The notes under the pieces were generated by a model. It saw only the letters and a program-made list of their open reading frames with translations, ran no database searches and had not been told where the DNA came from. Of a DNA stretch of 64,000 nt, positions 26,786 through 35,083 are shown piece by piece (the first letter of the stretch is position 1; the number at the start of each line of letters is the position of its first letter). The DNA comes from CAYQTL01 sp964420405. Lineage in GTDB: Bacteria > Acidobacteriota > Thermoanaerobaculia > Thermoanaerobaculales > Sulfomarinibacteraceae. The DNA lies in assembly GCA_964420405.1 (NCBI GenBank), contig CAYQTL010000002.1, positions 124,001 to 188,000 of the forward strand, read 5' to 3'. The position numbers and the translations under genes are program-made.

Positions 26786-28570
26786 GTGCGCCCGATTCCC
26801 GTCATCATCGCGGTCGCCCTCGCCACCGCCGTCACCGTGACCGGCTGCCGCTCCGTCCCCCAGCGGTCCGCCGCCGAGCCGTCCGCCCCTGCGACGGCCG
26901 CCGTCCCGGATGCCGGGGCGGCCGCGCCGGAGACCGGGACGCCCCCTCCAACGCCGCCTCTGGTCACGCCGCAGCCCGTCACGGTCGCCGAGGCGCAGGC
27001 CGACGAAGCCGATCCGAGCATCGCTGAGGACGCCAGCGACCCGCAGGTCATCCAGGCCGAGGCCCTCGAGGCGTGCCAGTCCGCGGCCGAGTTCATCGAC
27101 CAGGGCGAGCTGGAGGACGCGGTGGCGGCCCTCGACCGCGCCTACGAGCTGATGCTCGGCCTGCCCCAGGACGGCGACAACGGCTTCCTCCAGGCTCGCG
27201 AGGACATCCGGCGGCTGGTGGCCGAGCTGCTCGTCCGTACCTACGAGTCCCAGCAGACCGCGGCTGCCGCACCCTCCGCCGCCTGGGACCTCGAGATCGC
27301 GGTGGTCGAGAACGAGCACGTGCAGCGGGAGATCCGCAGCTTCACCACGGTCGAGCGCGAGGCGTTCCTGGAGGGCTACCGCCGGTCGGGCCTGTACCGC
27401 CCGATGATCCTCGAGCAGCTCGAGGCCGCCGGACTGCCGAGCCAGCTGAGCTGGATGCCGCTGGTGGAGAGCTGGTTCAAGGTGCGCGCCCTGTCCCGCG
27501 CGGGGGCGCTCGGCATGTGGCAGTTCATCTCCTCCACCGGGCTGCGCTACGGCCTCGGGCGTGACGCGTGGGTCGACGAACGGATGGACCCCGACAAGGC
27601 CACCGTCGCCGCGATCCGCTACCTGACCGACCTGCACGGGCTGTTCGGGGACTGGCCCAAGGCGCTCGCAGCCTACAACTGCGGCGAGGCCAGGGTGCAG
27701 CGCGCCCAGAACCGCAACCCTGGCCAGTACCTCGACTTCTGGGACCTGTACGAGATGCTGCCCGGCGAGACGCGGCGCTACGTGCCGCGGTTCTTCGCCT
27801 CCCTGATCATCATCGAGAACCCGGACGCGTACGGGATGCGGCTGCCCGAGCCGCTGCCGCCGATGGAGTGGACGACCGTGTCCGTCGACCGTCCCGTCGA
27901 GCTGAAACGCCTCGAGCTGGAGCTCGGCCTCGAGGACGGGACCCTCGCGGGGCTGAACTCCGAGCTCCGCCACCGGGCCACCCCGGACCGGGCCTACGAC
28001 CTCAAGGTCCCTGTCGCGGCCGAGCCGCTGCTGCTCGCGAAGCTCGACGAGCTCCCGCAGTGGAGCCCGCCGACGCCCATGTTCGTCACCCATCGCGTGC
28101 GTCGTGGCGACACGCTGTCCGGAATTGCCGGCCGCCACGGGACCTCCGTCGCCGCGATCATGCGCTCCAACAACCTGCGCAGCGCCCACCGCATCTGGCC
28201 CGGCCAGCGGCTCCAGGTTCCGGTTCAGGGCGCCGCCGCGCCGCCCGCAGCGGCCGCGTCTGCGACCGGCAGCCACGTGGTCCGCCGCGGCGACTCGCTG
28301 TACTCGATCGCACGGCGCTACGGCACGACCGTCGCCCAGCTCAAGGCCGTCAACGGTCTCGGCTCCGAGCTCATCCACCCCGGCCAGGAGCTCCGCATCC
28401 GGCCCGGCAGCCGCGACGGGCTCCAGAAGTACCGTGTCAACCCGGGCGACACCCTGAGCGCCATCGCGGCGTCGCACAGGGTGCGGCTCTCCAGCCTGCT
28501 GCGCGTCAACGGGCTCACGAGCCGGTCGACCATCTACCCGGGCCAGTGGCTCGTGATCCCTGACGCCTAG
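26786..28570 (+). CDS. mltD: Membrane-bound lytic murein transglycosylase D with three LysM domains
   Basis: A 594-residue lipoprotein. The signal ends in a lipobox (TAVTVTGC), so it is anchored in a membrane, probably the outer one. Residues ~190-340 are the SLT catalytic domain, with the acid Glu in SWMPLVESWFKV followed by SRAGALGMWQFISSTGLRYGL. NCGEARV and YVPRFFA are also typical of MltD. Three LysM peptidoglycan-binding modules follow at ~433, ~496 and ~549 (VRRGDTLSGIAGRHGT, VRRGDSLYSIARRYGT, VNPGDTLSAIAASHRV). It cleaves glycan strands to give 1,6-anhydromuropeptides. The GTG start has GAGGAGG six bases upstream. Ten bases separate it from nnr. Confidence 0.93.
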   Translation: MRPIPVIIAVALATAVTVTGCRSVPQRSAAEPSAPATAAVPDAGAAAPETGTPPPTPPLVTPQPVTVAEAQADEADPSIAEDASDPQVIQAEALEACQSAAEFIDQGELEDAVAALDRAYELMLGLPQDGDNGFLQAREDIRRLVAELLVRTYESQQTAAAAPSAAWDLEIAVVENEHVQREIRSFTTVEREAFLEGYRRSGLYRPMILEQLEAAGLPSQLSWMPLVESWFKVRALSRAGALGMWQFISSTGLRYGLGRDAWVDERMDPDKATVAAIRYLTDLHGLFGDWPKALAAYNCGEARVQRAQNRNPGQYLDFWDLYEMLPGETRRYVPRFFASLIIIENPDAYGMRLPEPLPPMEWTTVSVDRPVELKRLELELGLEDGTLAGLNSELRHRATPDRAYDLKVPVAAEPLLLAKLDELPQWSPPTPMFVTHRVRRGDTLSGIAGRHGTSVAAIMRSNNLRSAHRIWPGQRLQVPVQGAAAPPAAAASATGSHVVRRGDSLYSIARRYGTTVAQLKAVNGLGSELIHPGQELRIRPGSRDGLQKYRVNPGDTLSAIAASHRVRLSSLLRVNGLTSRSTIYPGQWLVIPDA

Positions 28571-28580
28571 GAGGACGCCG

Positions 28581-30140
28581 ATGCTGCCGGTACTCGACGC
28601 GGAGGAGATGCGGGAGGCGGACCGGACGACGATCGAGGACCTCGGCCTGGCGGGCGCCGTGCTGATGGAGAACGCGGCGACCGGCGTCGTCGAGGCGGTC
28701 CGCGAGAGCTTCCCTGACGCCGCGTCGGTGCTGGTGCTGTGCGGCCGCGGCAACAACGGCGGCGACGGCCTCGCGGTGGCCCGCCACCTGCACAACGGCG
28801 GCCACGACGTCCGGGTCGTCCTGCTGGCGGATCCGGACCGGCTCTCTGGCGACGCCGCCACCAACTACCGCGTCGCCCGAGCCATGGGCGTCGAGATCGT
28901 CACGGTACCCGGCGACGAGCTCGACGCGGTGGCCGCCGCTCTCGCCGCCGGGCCGGATCTGGCGGTCGACGCGCTGCTCGGCACCGGCCTCGACCGGCCC
29001 CTGGGGGGTCGCATCGCGGAGGTCGTGCGGATGGTCGACGACGCCGGCCTCCCGGTCGTCGCGGTGGACGTCCCCACCGGCCTGTCCGGGTCCTCGGCGC
29101 AGGTCCCGGGCCGGGTGCTGCCGGCGGATCTGACCGTCACCTTCGGCGCGCTCAAGCTGTGCCACGTGCTGCCTCCGGCGTGCCTCGAGTGCGGTTCGGT
29201 CGCGGTGGTCGACATCGGGATCCCGCCGCCGGTCCTGGCGGCCGGCGCCCGGCTGTGGTGGGTGGAGGCCGAGGACGTGGCCATGCTGCTGCCCCACCGG
29301 CCGATCGACGGCCACAAGGGGACCTTCGGCCATCTCCTCGTCCTGGGGGGCGGCGCGGGGCGGGCGGGCGCGGTCGCCCTCGGCGCGCGTGGCGCCGTCG
29401 CGCTCGGCGCCGGTCTGGTCACCATGGCGGTCCCCGCCCCCGCCGCACCGGTGGCCGACGGCGCGTGCCTCGAAGCCATGACCCATGCCCTCCCTGCGGC
29501 CGCGGACGGCTCCGCCGCCGGGGCGGACCCGGCTCTGGAGACGCTGCTCGACAGGATCAGCGTGGTCGCGGCCGGGCCGGGCCTCGGCACGGGGAAGGGC
29601 GCCGCCCAGCTGCTCGAGCAGCTCCTCGCAGCGTGGGACGGCCCGCTGCTGCTCGACGCCGACGGGCTCAACCTCGTGGCGGGACGCCTGTCCGTGCTCG
29701 CCGGGCGGTCTCCCGCACCGGTCCTCACCCCCCATCCCGGCGAGCTCGCGCGTCTGCTCGGAACCGACACGAGGACGGTCGTCGACGACCGGCTCGCCGC
29801 CGCGCGGCGGGCGGCCGAAGCGGCCGGAGCGGTCGTCGTCGCCAAGGGCTTCCGCACCCTGGTCGCGACCCCCGACGGGCGCGCCTGGGTGATCCCGGTG
29901 GGAGACTCGCATCTCGCCTCCGGCGGCTCGGGCGACGTGCTGACCGGCGCGATCGGCGCCCTTCTCGCCCAGGGCCTCGAGCCGGATCGCGCCGCCATCG
30001 TCGGCGCGTGGTTGCACGGCCGCGCCGGCGAGCTGGGGGCCGAGAGCCACCCGGCGGCGGTGCCTGCGACCGCCCTCGCCGACACGCTCGCCGTCGCGTG
30101 GGCAGAGGTCGCCGCGGAGCAGGACGGCGACGGGCGGTGA
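28581..30140 (+). CDS. nnr: Bifunctional NAD(P)HX epimerase / ADP-dependent NAD(P)HX dehydratase
   Basis: A 519-residue fusion that repairs damaged NAD(P)H hydrates. Residues ~1-215 are the YjeF N-terminal epimerase (LMENAATGVVEAV, CGRGNNGGDGLAVARHL, DALLGTGLDRPL). Residues ~225-510 are the ribokinase-like dehydratase (GHKGTFGHLLVLGGGAGRAG, GPGLGTGKGAAQLL, LLLDADGLN, LTPHPGELARLL). Its ADP-binding end is HLASGGSGDVLTGAIGALL. The length matches the fused bacterial family. It lies between mltD and tsaE, and its TGA overlaps the tsaE GTG. Confidence 0.95.
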   Translation: MLPVLDAEEMREADRTTIEDLGLAGAVLMENAATGVVEAVRESFPDAASVLVLCGRGNNGGDGLAVARHLHNGGHDVRVVLLADPDRLSGDAATNYRVARAMGVEIVTVPGDELDAVAAALAAGPDLAVDALLGTGLDRPLGGRIAEVVRMVDDAGLPVVAVDVPTGLSGSSAQVPGRVLPADLTVTFGALKLCHVLPPACLECGSVAVVDIGIPPPVLAAGARLWWVEAEDVAMLLPHRPIDGHKGTFGHLLVLGGGAGRAGAVALGARGAVALGAGLVTMAVPAPAAPVADGACLEAMTHALPAAADGSAAGADPALETLLDRISVVAAGPGLGTGKGAAQLLEQLLAAWDGPLLLDADGLNLVAGRLSVLAGRSPAPVLTPHPGELARLLGTDTRTVVDDRLAAARRAAEAAGAVVVAKGFRTLVATPDGRAWVIPVGDSHLASGGSGDVLTGAIGALLAQGLEPDRAAIVGAWLHGRAGELGAESHPAAVPATALADTLAVAWAEVAAEQDGDGR

Positions 30141-30592
30141 CGGCGATCGACCACCGCGCCTCCGACTCGCCGGAGCACACGGACGCGATCGCCACGGAGC
30201 TGGCCCGGAGGCTGCGGCCCGGCGACCTGCTGCTGCTGACGGGCGACCTGGCGGCCGGCAAGACGACCTTCGTGCGCGGCCTGGTGCGCGGTCTCGGGGG
30301 TGACCCGGACGAGGTCTCCTCGCCGACCTTCGTGCTCGTCCAGAGCTACCCCTGTCGCGCCGGCGGCGTTCGGACCGTCCACCACGTCGACCTCTACCGG
30401 CTCGCGGACAGCTCCCACGAGCTGCGCGGGATCGGCGTCGACGACCTGATGGCGGATCCCGTCGCGGTGGTCGCGGTGGAGTGGCCCCGGACTGCGTTGG
30501 CGGGCTGGATCCGGGCAGGGGCCCGCGTGTGGCGGATCCGCATCGACGTCGGCGACGGCGACCGCCGCACGATCGACGTGGCGAGCCCGTGA
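30137..30592 (+). CDS. tsaE: tRNA threonylcarbamoyladenosine biosynthesis ATPase TsaE
   Basis: 151 residues, the usual size. The P-loop is LTGDLAAGKTTFVRGL, followed by the family signature SSPTFVLVQSY, then HHVDLYRL and VVAVEWP. It drives the t6A37 modification of ANN-decoding tRNAs with TsaB and TsaD. Start GTG overlaps the nnr stop (GTGA). The stop lies seven bases from the convergent SDR gene. nnr-tsaE adjacency is common in bacteria. Confidence 0.94.
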   Translation: MTAIDHRASDSPEHTDAIATELARRLRPGDLLLLTGDLAAGKTTFVRGLVRGLGGDPDEVSSPTFVLVQSYPCRAGGVRTVHHVDLYRLADSSHELRGIGVDDLMADPVAVVAVEWPRTALAGWIRAGARVWRIRIDVGDGDRRTIDVASP

Positions 30593-30599
30593 CGGCTGC

Positions 30600-31340
30600 T
30601 CAGCCCGCGAGCATGCCGCCGTCGACCGGGATCACGGCGCCCGTCACCCAGGAGGCGGCTGGAGACAGCAGGTGGACCACGGTCGCGGCCACGTCGTCGG
30701 GGGTTCCGATCCGCCCCATCGGATGGAGCCGGCCCATTCCCGCCACCTGCTCCGGCGACAGACCGCGGGTGGCATGGATCGGCGTGTCTACCACCGCCGG
30801 CATCACCGCGTTGACGCGGATCGCGGGCGCCCACTCGAGGGCCAGCGAGCGCGTCAGCTGATTGAGCGCCGCCTTGGCCGCGTTGTAGGCCGCCATCCCG
30901 GGGATCGCCTTCTCGGCGAGGGTCGACGACACGTTGACCACCGCGCCCCCGCCGGCGGCGTCGAACGCCCGCCGGAGGGCGCGGCACAGCAGGTAGGGCG
31001 CCCGGACGTTGACCGCGAACGCCCGGTCCCAGGTTTCCGGGTCGGTCTCGTCCAGCGTCGCCATCGGTGCCAGGCCGGCGTTGTTGACGAGGCCGTCGAG
31101 CCCGCCCCACCGCTCGACGACCGCCGCCGCCAGCCCCGCGGCCGCCGCCGCGTCGGCGACGTCACAGGCGTGGGCCCAGGCCCGTTCCCCGAGCTCGCGC
31201 GCCGCCGCCTCGAGCGGCTCCGGACGCCGCGCCACGAGGCACACCTGCGCCCCCGCCCCGACCAGCCGCCGCGCCACCGCCAGACCGATGCCCGACGATC
31301 CGCCCGTCACCACGTGCCGCGTCTTCCCGAGATCCTCCAT
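30600..31340 (-). CDS. Short-chain dehydrogenase/reductase
   Basis: A 246-residue NAD(P)-dependent oxidoreductase. The dinucleotide motif is VVTGGSSGIGLAVARRL. NNAGLAPM is the classical SDR NAG motif. The catalytic set is Asn (FAVNVRAPYL), Ser (VVNVSSTLAEKA), and Tyr/Lys in AAYNAAKAALNQL. The end (VDGGMLAG) is that of classical FabG-like SDRs. The Arg-rich VARRPEP after strand 2 suggests NADP(H). ATG at 31340 has GGGAG seven bases upstream. It is divergent from the gene at 31371 (30-base gap). The substrate is unknown. Confidence 0.88.
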   Translation of the reverse strand: MEDLGKTRHVVTGGSSGIGLAVARRLVGAGAQVCLVARRPEPLEAAARELGERAWAHACDVADAAAAAGLAAAVVERWGGLDGLVNNAGLAPMATLDETDPETWDRAFAVNVRAPYLLCRALRRAFDAAGGGAVVNVSSTLAEKAIPGMAAYNAAKAALNQLTRSLALEWAPAIRVNAVMPAVVDTPIHATRGLSPEQVAGMGRLHPMGRIGTPDDVAATVVHLLSPAASWVTGAVIPVDGGMLAG

Positions 31341-31355
31341 CGCGTTTCTCCCGTT

Positions 31356-31361
31356 TATCAT
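31356..31361 (+). promoter_or_regulatory. -10 element close to a start codon (near-leaderless transcript)
   Basis: TATCAT ends nine bases before the ATG at 31371. Transcription would start at or within a few bases of the ATG, which fits the absence of any ribosome binding site before this gene. Confidence 0.4.
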
Positions 31362-31370
31362 GAGCAGCAC

Positions 31371-31646
31371 ATGGTACGCGACGATTCCGGATCCGTCCCC
31401 TCCGAGGCCGAGCTGGCCGCCGCCCGCCGCCTGGTGGCGGGCCCCCGGCCCGCGGGCAGGGAGTTCGACGCCTGCCGGGCGGTGCTGCTCGACGACCCGG
31501 CGTCACCCGAGGCGTTCGCCGCCGCGTGCATGCTGCTCGAGGGCGCCCTCGCCGACCCCGGGCTGCCGATCGACGACACCCGTGCGGTGGTCCGGCTGCT
31601 GCGGGCGCTCGCGCGGGGTCAGGTCGAGCCGGAGCAGCTGACGTGA
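31371..31646 (+). CDS. Small hypothetical protein, translationally coupled to the next gene
   Basis: A 91-residue acidic, Ala/Leu-rich, probably helical protein (SEAELAAARRLVAGPRPAGREFDACRAVLLDDPASPEAF...). No domain recognised; two helix pairs could form a TPR-like hairpin. Its TGA overlaps the GTG of the zinc-ribbon membrane protein gene (GTGA), which supports it being real and functionally linked. No Shine-Dalgarno sequence precedes the ATG; the transcript may be leaderless. Confidence 0.55.
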   Translation: MVRDDSGSVPSEAELAAARRLVAGPRPAGREFDACRAVLLDDPASPEAFAAACMLLEGALADPGLPIDDTRAVVRLLRALARGQVEPEQLT

Positions 31647-33664
31647 CGACCGGCTGGCTGCTGATCTCGATGCTGCTGCTGCCCGCGGCGGCGGCCGCGG
31701 CGGCGGTGGTGGGGCGGACGGCGGAGCCACCCCCGGTGGCGGCCGTCGTCGTCAACGCCGTGCTGCCCGGCAGCGGCCTGGTCCTGCTCGGCCGGCCGCT
31801 GGTCGAGGTCGTCCTGTGCGTGCTGATGGGCGAGGCGGCGATGCTGGTGGCGGGGGGCACCGACGCGATCGGCTCGCTGGTCCCGTTCATGCTGGTCGCC
31901 GGCGCCTGGGCGGCCGCCCATACGCCCCTGAATCCACTGCACCCGGACCATCCCGCCCCGTCGCAGGGAGGCTCCGGAGCGACCGGTCCCGCAGCACCGC
32001 CCCCACCCGGTACGCGCAACGCGCCCGGCGGCTCTCCCGCCGCGACCGCGGAGGATCGGCGGGACGCCCCGGAGGTGGTCGGATACTCCGTCGCGGTCCG
32101 GTGCACCGAGTGTGGCGCCGAGCTCGACGTGCCGGTGCTCGAGACCATGGCCCACTGCGGCTTCTGCGGCTCCGACCACCTGGTGACCGGACACGACGAG
32201 ACGCTCTGGCTGACGGTGCCCGCCAGAGCCCACGACGAAGGGTCGCTCCGCGAGGCTCTGCTGGACCACTACCGGTACCAGGAGTACCTCCGGCTGTACC
32301 GCCGGTCGGTGGCCCCCCTCGAACGACAGGCCACGGAGGTCGGCCCGACCGGGGTGCTCGTGACCCGCCCGGAGACCAGCGCCGCGGCGGCCGCGGCCGA
32401 GGCTGCGGTCGCGCGCAAGGCGGACGCCTTCCGCGCGCGGCTCGCGCAGACGCTCCGGCTCGGGAACGCCGAACGGTTCCTGTCGCCGTACCGCCACGGC
32501 GTCGGCACCCTCTACCAGGCCACCTTCGGTCGCGATCCCTCCTCCCAGGACAAATGCCTGCGGTTCACCGTCGGAACCGTCGAGGCGTCGGTCCCCGCGA
32601 CCACCGCGATGGACCTTCCGGGCATGGGCAAGCTGAGCTACCTGCGGGCGTTGCGACCGGCCGCGGCGTGCGACGCGGATCTGCGGACGTTGCCTCTCGA
32701 CCTCGGCGAGGACGCCCTCCGGCGCGGCTTCGGCGACCTCGACCGCAAGCAGCTCGACCGCTCACTGCAGGTGATCCGCACCGGCATCCGCTTCCGCCAC
32801 GAGGTGGCGGCGGTGGTGTGGCGCCCGTGGTGGTTGGTGGAGGTCCGGGCTCCCGGCATCACCGAGCGGGTGCTGGTCGACGGCGCCTCCGGATCCGTCG
32901 TCGGCGCGGCGCCGTACCTCAACCCGGCGATCCTCGGCGAGCTACCGCCGGAGGTCCGGGCTCCCGGCACCGGGCTCCGGTTCGTGCCGATGGAGTGCCC
33001 GAGCTGCGGCGACGAGTTCCCGTTCGAACGCGACGCGGTCGTGCACTTCTGCCGCAACTGCCATCGTACGTTCGAGGTCCAAGGCGCGCGCAAGACCGAG
33101 CTCCGCTACATCCGGGACGCGGCCCTGGCGGGCGACCCCTCCCCCCGGCCGCTCCCGTTCTGGCGGTTTCCGCTGCGGCTGCGGACCTCCGACGGGCGGC
33201 TGGTGACCGATCTCTGGAGGCTCAAGGACGGCATCGACGGCGTCCTCGACCAGCTCGGCGACGGCGCCCCCGACCGGCGGGACTCCCTGCTCGTCCCCGC
33301 CGTGCGGTGCATCAGCTCCCGGCTCACGGCCTCGGCCTACAACCGGCTGTTCCGCTGGTCCGTCCAGCACCCGCCGGCGGTCGAGGAGGGGCGGTTCCCG
33401 CTCGACCTCGCGCCGCGCCCGTACACCGTCAGTCTCGAGCACGACGACGCCCGGAGGATCGCGCCCCTCTACCTCGCCAACGTCTTCGGCCGCCGGGACC
33501 TCGCGAAGGTCAACCTCCACCAGGTGGCGACGTGGCTGTTCGACGCCGAGCTCGAGGCCGACGGCGAGCTGTGCTACGCGTCTGTGCCGGATCCGGTCAC
33601 GGAGCCGTTCCGCGCCTACCTCGGCCGCCCCAGACCGCCGGCACTGGACGACATGGTATCCTGA
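31643..33664 (+). CDS. Membrane-anchored protein with two zinc ribbons, unknown function
   Basis: 673 residues. Two or three hydrophobic segments at the N-terminus (LLISMLLLPAAAAAAAVVG, VVVNAVLPGSGLVLLG, LVEVVLCVLMGEAAMLVAGG) anchor it in the inner membrane. A Pro/Gly-rich linker follows. Then comes a first zinc ribbon (RCTECGAELDVPV...HCGFCGSDHL), a ~270-residue middle region with a VRAPGITERVLVDGASG-like beta segment, and a second zinc ribbon (ECPSCGDEFPF...FCRNCHRTFEV). The C-terminal ~180 residues form a conserved-looking domain (RWSVQHPPAVEEGRFPLDLAPRPY split over two strands) without known catalytic motifs. The GTG start overlaps the preceding stop. I do not recognise a family. Confidence 0.7.
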   Translation: MTTGWLLISMLLLPAAAAAAAVVGRTAEPPPVAAVVVNAVLPGSGLVLLGRPLVEVVLCVLMGEAAMLVAGGTDAIGSLVPFMLVAGAWAAAHTPLNPLHPDHPAPSQGGSGATGPAAPPPPGTRNAPGGSPAATAEDRRDAPEVVGYSVAVRCTECGAELDVPVLETMAHCGFCGSDHLVTGHDETLWLTVPARAHDEGSLREALLDHYRYQEYLRLYRRSVAPLERQATEVGPTGVLVTRPETSAAAAAAEAAVARKADAFRARLAQTLRLGNAERFLSPYRHGVGTLYQATFGRDPSSQDKCLRFTVGTVEASVPATTAMDLPGMGKLSYLRALRPAAACDADLRTLPLDLGEDALRRGFGDLDRKQLDRSLQVIRTGIRFRHEVAAVVWRPWWLVEVRAPGITERVLVDGASGSVVGAAPYLNPAILGELPPEVRAPGTGLRFVPMECPSCGDEFPFERDAVVHFCRNCHRTFEVQGARKTELRYIRDAALAGDPSPRPLPFWRFPLRLRTSDGRLVTDLWRLKDGIDGVLDQLGDGAPDRRDSLLVPAVRCISSRLTASAYNRLFRWSVQHPPAVEEGRFPLDLAPRPYTVSLEHDDARRIAPLYLANVFGRRDLAKVNLHQVATWLFDAELEADGELCYASVPDPVTEPFRAYLGRPRPPALDDMVS

Positions 33665-33702
33665 CCGAGCATTCTGGGGACATCCGTTCGAGCGGAGGGG
33701 GC

Positions 33703-34128
33703 ATGGCGGCCGAGATCTTCACCAATGACTGGGCGCTCGCGTGGGGCGACCGCATCAACGACAACGAGGCCTACCGGAAGGCGGCGGCCACGTGGGAAGG
33801 GGCGATCGGTCTGGTCATGACCTCCGACGCCGGTATGGGGATCCCCGCCGACCGGATCGTGATCGCCGACCTGTGGCACGGCGACTGCCGGAGGTCCTGG
33901 GCGGCAGGCCGGAACGAGCTCGAGGACGTGCCGTACCTGATCACGGCGACGCCGGCGGTGTGGAAGAACGTGCTGGCGGGCCGGACCGACCCGATCGTCG
34001 GGCTGATGGGCGGCAAGCTGAAGCTCACCAAAGGCTCGCTGTTCGCCCTCCTGCCCTACGCCAAGGCCGCCAAGGAGCTGGTCGCGTCGGCGATCGCGGT
34101 CGACACCGAGTTCCCCGAAGGCTGGTGA
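33703..34128 (+). CDS. SCP2 sterol-binding domain protein
   Basis: 141 residues. IFTNDWALAWGDRINDNEAYRKAAATWEGAIGLVM and the closing LMGGKLKLTKGSLFALLPY segment have the pattern of the SCP-2 lipid-binding fold, with the hydrophobic tunnel lined by the C-terminal helices. It probably binds a lipid or acyl-CoA in the cytosol. ATG at 33703 has GGAGGGG upstream. It lies 38 bases after the zinc-ribbon protein gene and upstream of phasin. Its nearness to the phasin gene hints at a role in lipid or PHA storage, but that is inference. Confidence 0.72.
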   Translation: MAAEIFTNDWALAWGDRINDNEAYRKAAATWEGAIGLVMTSDAGMGIPADRIVIADLWHGDCRRSWAAGRNELEDVPYLITATPAVWKNVLAGRTDPIVGLMGGKLKLTKGSLFALLPYAKAAKELVASAIAVDTEFPEGW

Positions 34129-34221
34129 CGGCCGACCGACGCCGCATCGCGGCAGAGACGGCGCCTTCCGGCCCTTCCGACGGCTCGCGGGCGAAGCACA
34201 AGCGTTTGAAACAACATTGAT

Positions 34222-34236
34222 TGACGCAATGCGGCG
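34222..34236. promoter_or_regulatory. PhaR-type operator upstream of the phasin promoter
   Basis: TGACGCAATGCGGCG differs from TGCCGCA-N-TGCGGCA at two positions. It lies just upstream of the -35 hexamer. Confidence 0.45.
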
Positions 34237-34243
34237 AAGGGCC

Positions 34244-34272
34244 TTGACACCCTTGCCGCAGTGCGTTATATT
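34244..34272 (+). promoter_or_regulatory. Strong sigma-70 promoter of the phasin gene, with operator in the spacer
   Basis: TTGACA (34244-34249, consensus), a 17-base spacer, and TATATT (34267-34272). The spacer and -10 contain TGCCGCAGTGCGTTA (34254-34268), a two-mismatch copy of the phaR palindrome. The upstream 25 bases are AT-rich for this genome (GTTTGAAACAACATTGATTG) and could act as an UP element. This is the best sigma-70 promoter in the window. Confidence 0.8.
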
Positions 34273-34285
34273 CCTCCCATGGCGA

Positions 34286-34300
34286 TGCCGCAAAGCGGCA
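34286..34300. promoter_or_regulatory. PhaR-type operator in the phasin leader
   Basis: TGCCGCAAAGCGGCA matches TGCCGCA-N-TGCGGCA with one mismatch. It lies a few bases after the expected transcription start and 56 bases before the phasin ATG. Bound repressor would block RNA polymerase leaving the promoter. Confidence 0.55.
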
Positions 34301-34356
34301 AGACGCCGGCAGAAGACCGCGAACGAACGCCGGACCGACCGGCAGGGAGGATCGAC

Positions 34357-34785
34357 ATGATCGCGAAGAAGAAGGCCAAGGAGCTCCAGACGGACCTCGT
34401 GGACTCGGCGCACAAGGTGTGGCTCGCAGGGCTCGGCGCCCTCGCCATGGCCGAGGAGGAGGGCAACAAGCTGTTCAAGAACCTCGTCGAGAAGGGCGAG
34501 GGTCTCGAGCAGCGCGGCAAGGAGCAGGTCGAGAAGGCCCGCGGTACGGTCAGCGGCATGCGGACGGTGGCCGAGTCGTACTGGGAGACCTTCGAGCGCA
34601 CGCTCGACGAGAGGGTGACCTCGGTCATCCACCGCATCGGCGTGCCGACCAAGGACGAGATCGAGACCCTCACCAGCAAGGTCGAGGACCTGACCAAGGC
34701 GATCGACACCCTGCGTGCGGCCGAGCAGCCCAAGGCGACGACCACCCGCAGCCGGTCCACCAAGACCGCTGCCGCCAAGAGCTGA
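34357..34785 (+). CDS. Phasin (PHA granule-associated protein)
   Basis: 142 residues, almost entirely helical. The core VDSAHKVWLAGLGALAMAEE and EEGNKLFKNLVEKGEGLE matches the poly(hydroxyalkanoate) granule-associated protein family. A long amphipathic coiled coil follows (RVTSVIHRIGVPTKDEIETL, SKVEDLTKAIDTL), then a basic Ala/Lys/Thr/Ser tail (TTTRSRSTKTAAAKS) like those that bind DNA in PhaF-type phasins. It coats PHA granules. ATG at 34357 has GGGAGG six bases upstream; the frame extends upstream only through the operator region. Three PhaR-type operators surround its promoter. Confidence 0.88.
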   Translation: MIAKKKAKELQTDLVDSAHKVWLAGLGALAMAEEEGNKLFKNLVEKGEGLEQRGKEQVEKARGTVSGMRTVAESYWETFERTLDERVTSVIHRIGVPTKDEIETLTSKVEDLTKAIDTLRAAEQPKATTTRSRSTKTAAAKS

Positions 34786-34814
34786 CACCCTCTATCCCAT
34801 ACTCTCGTGTCGAC

Positions 34815-34842
34815 GGGCGCCGCGAAAGCGGCGCCCCTCTTT
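34815..34842 (+). terminator. Rho-independent terminator of the phasin gene
   Basis: GGGCGCCGC / GCGGCGCCC form a perfect 9-base stem closed by a GAAA tetraloop, followed by CTCTTTC. It lies 30 bases after the phasin stop. Confidence 0.8.
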
Positions 34843-34858
34843 CGTCACCGCACGAAGA

Positions 34859-35029
34859 TGTGAAGGTGACGACCGCTGAAGGTGTGAACGCGGGCCGCGG
34901 TTCGGACCGGCCGGCCCGCGGCTCCCGCCCGGGACACGGCCGCGCCGGGTCTGCATCGACGGGCGCCCACGCGCCTCGAATCGCGCGAGGCGTGGTCGGG
35001 CACCGTCCCACCTTCAGACCTTCACACCT
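34859..35029. repeat. Inverted and direct TGAAGGTG repeats between phasin and the SPFH gene
   Basis: TGTGAAGGT (34859-34867) and TGAAGGTGTGAA (34877-34888) are repeated in inverted orientation at 35009-35029, where CACCTTCAGACC is followed by TTCACACCT. The 298-base gap between the convergent phasin and SPFH genes holds the phasin terminator and these repeats. I see no gene in it. Confidence 0.45.
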
Positions 35030-35083
35030 GCCTGCCCCGGTCCGGAATCGGAGTGGGCGCCTCGCAGCGCCCGAGCCGACCAC

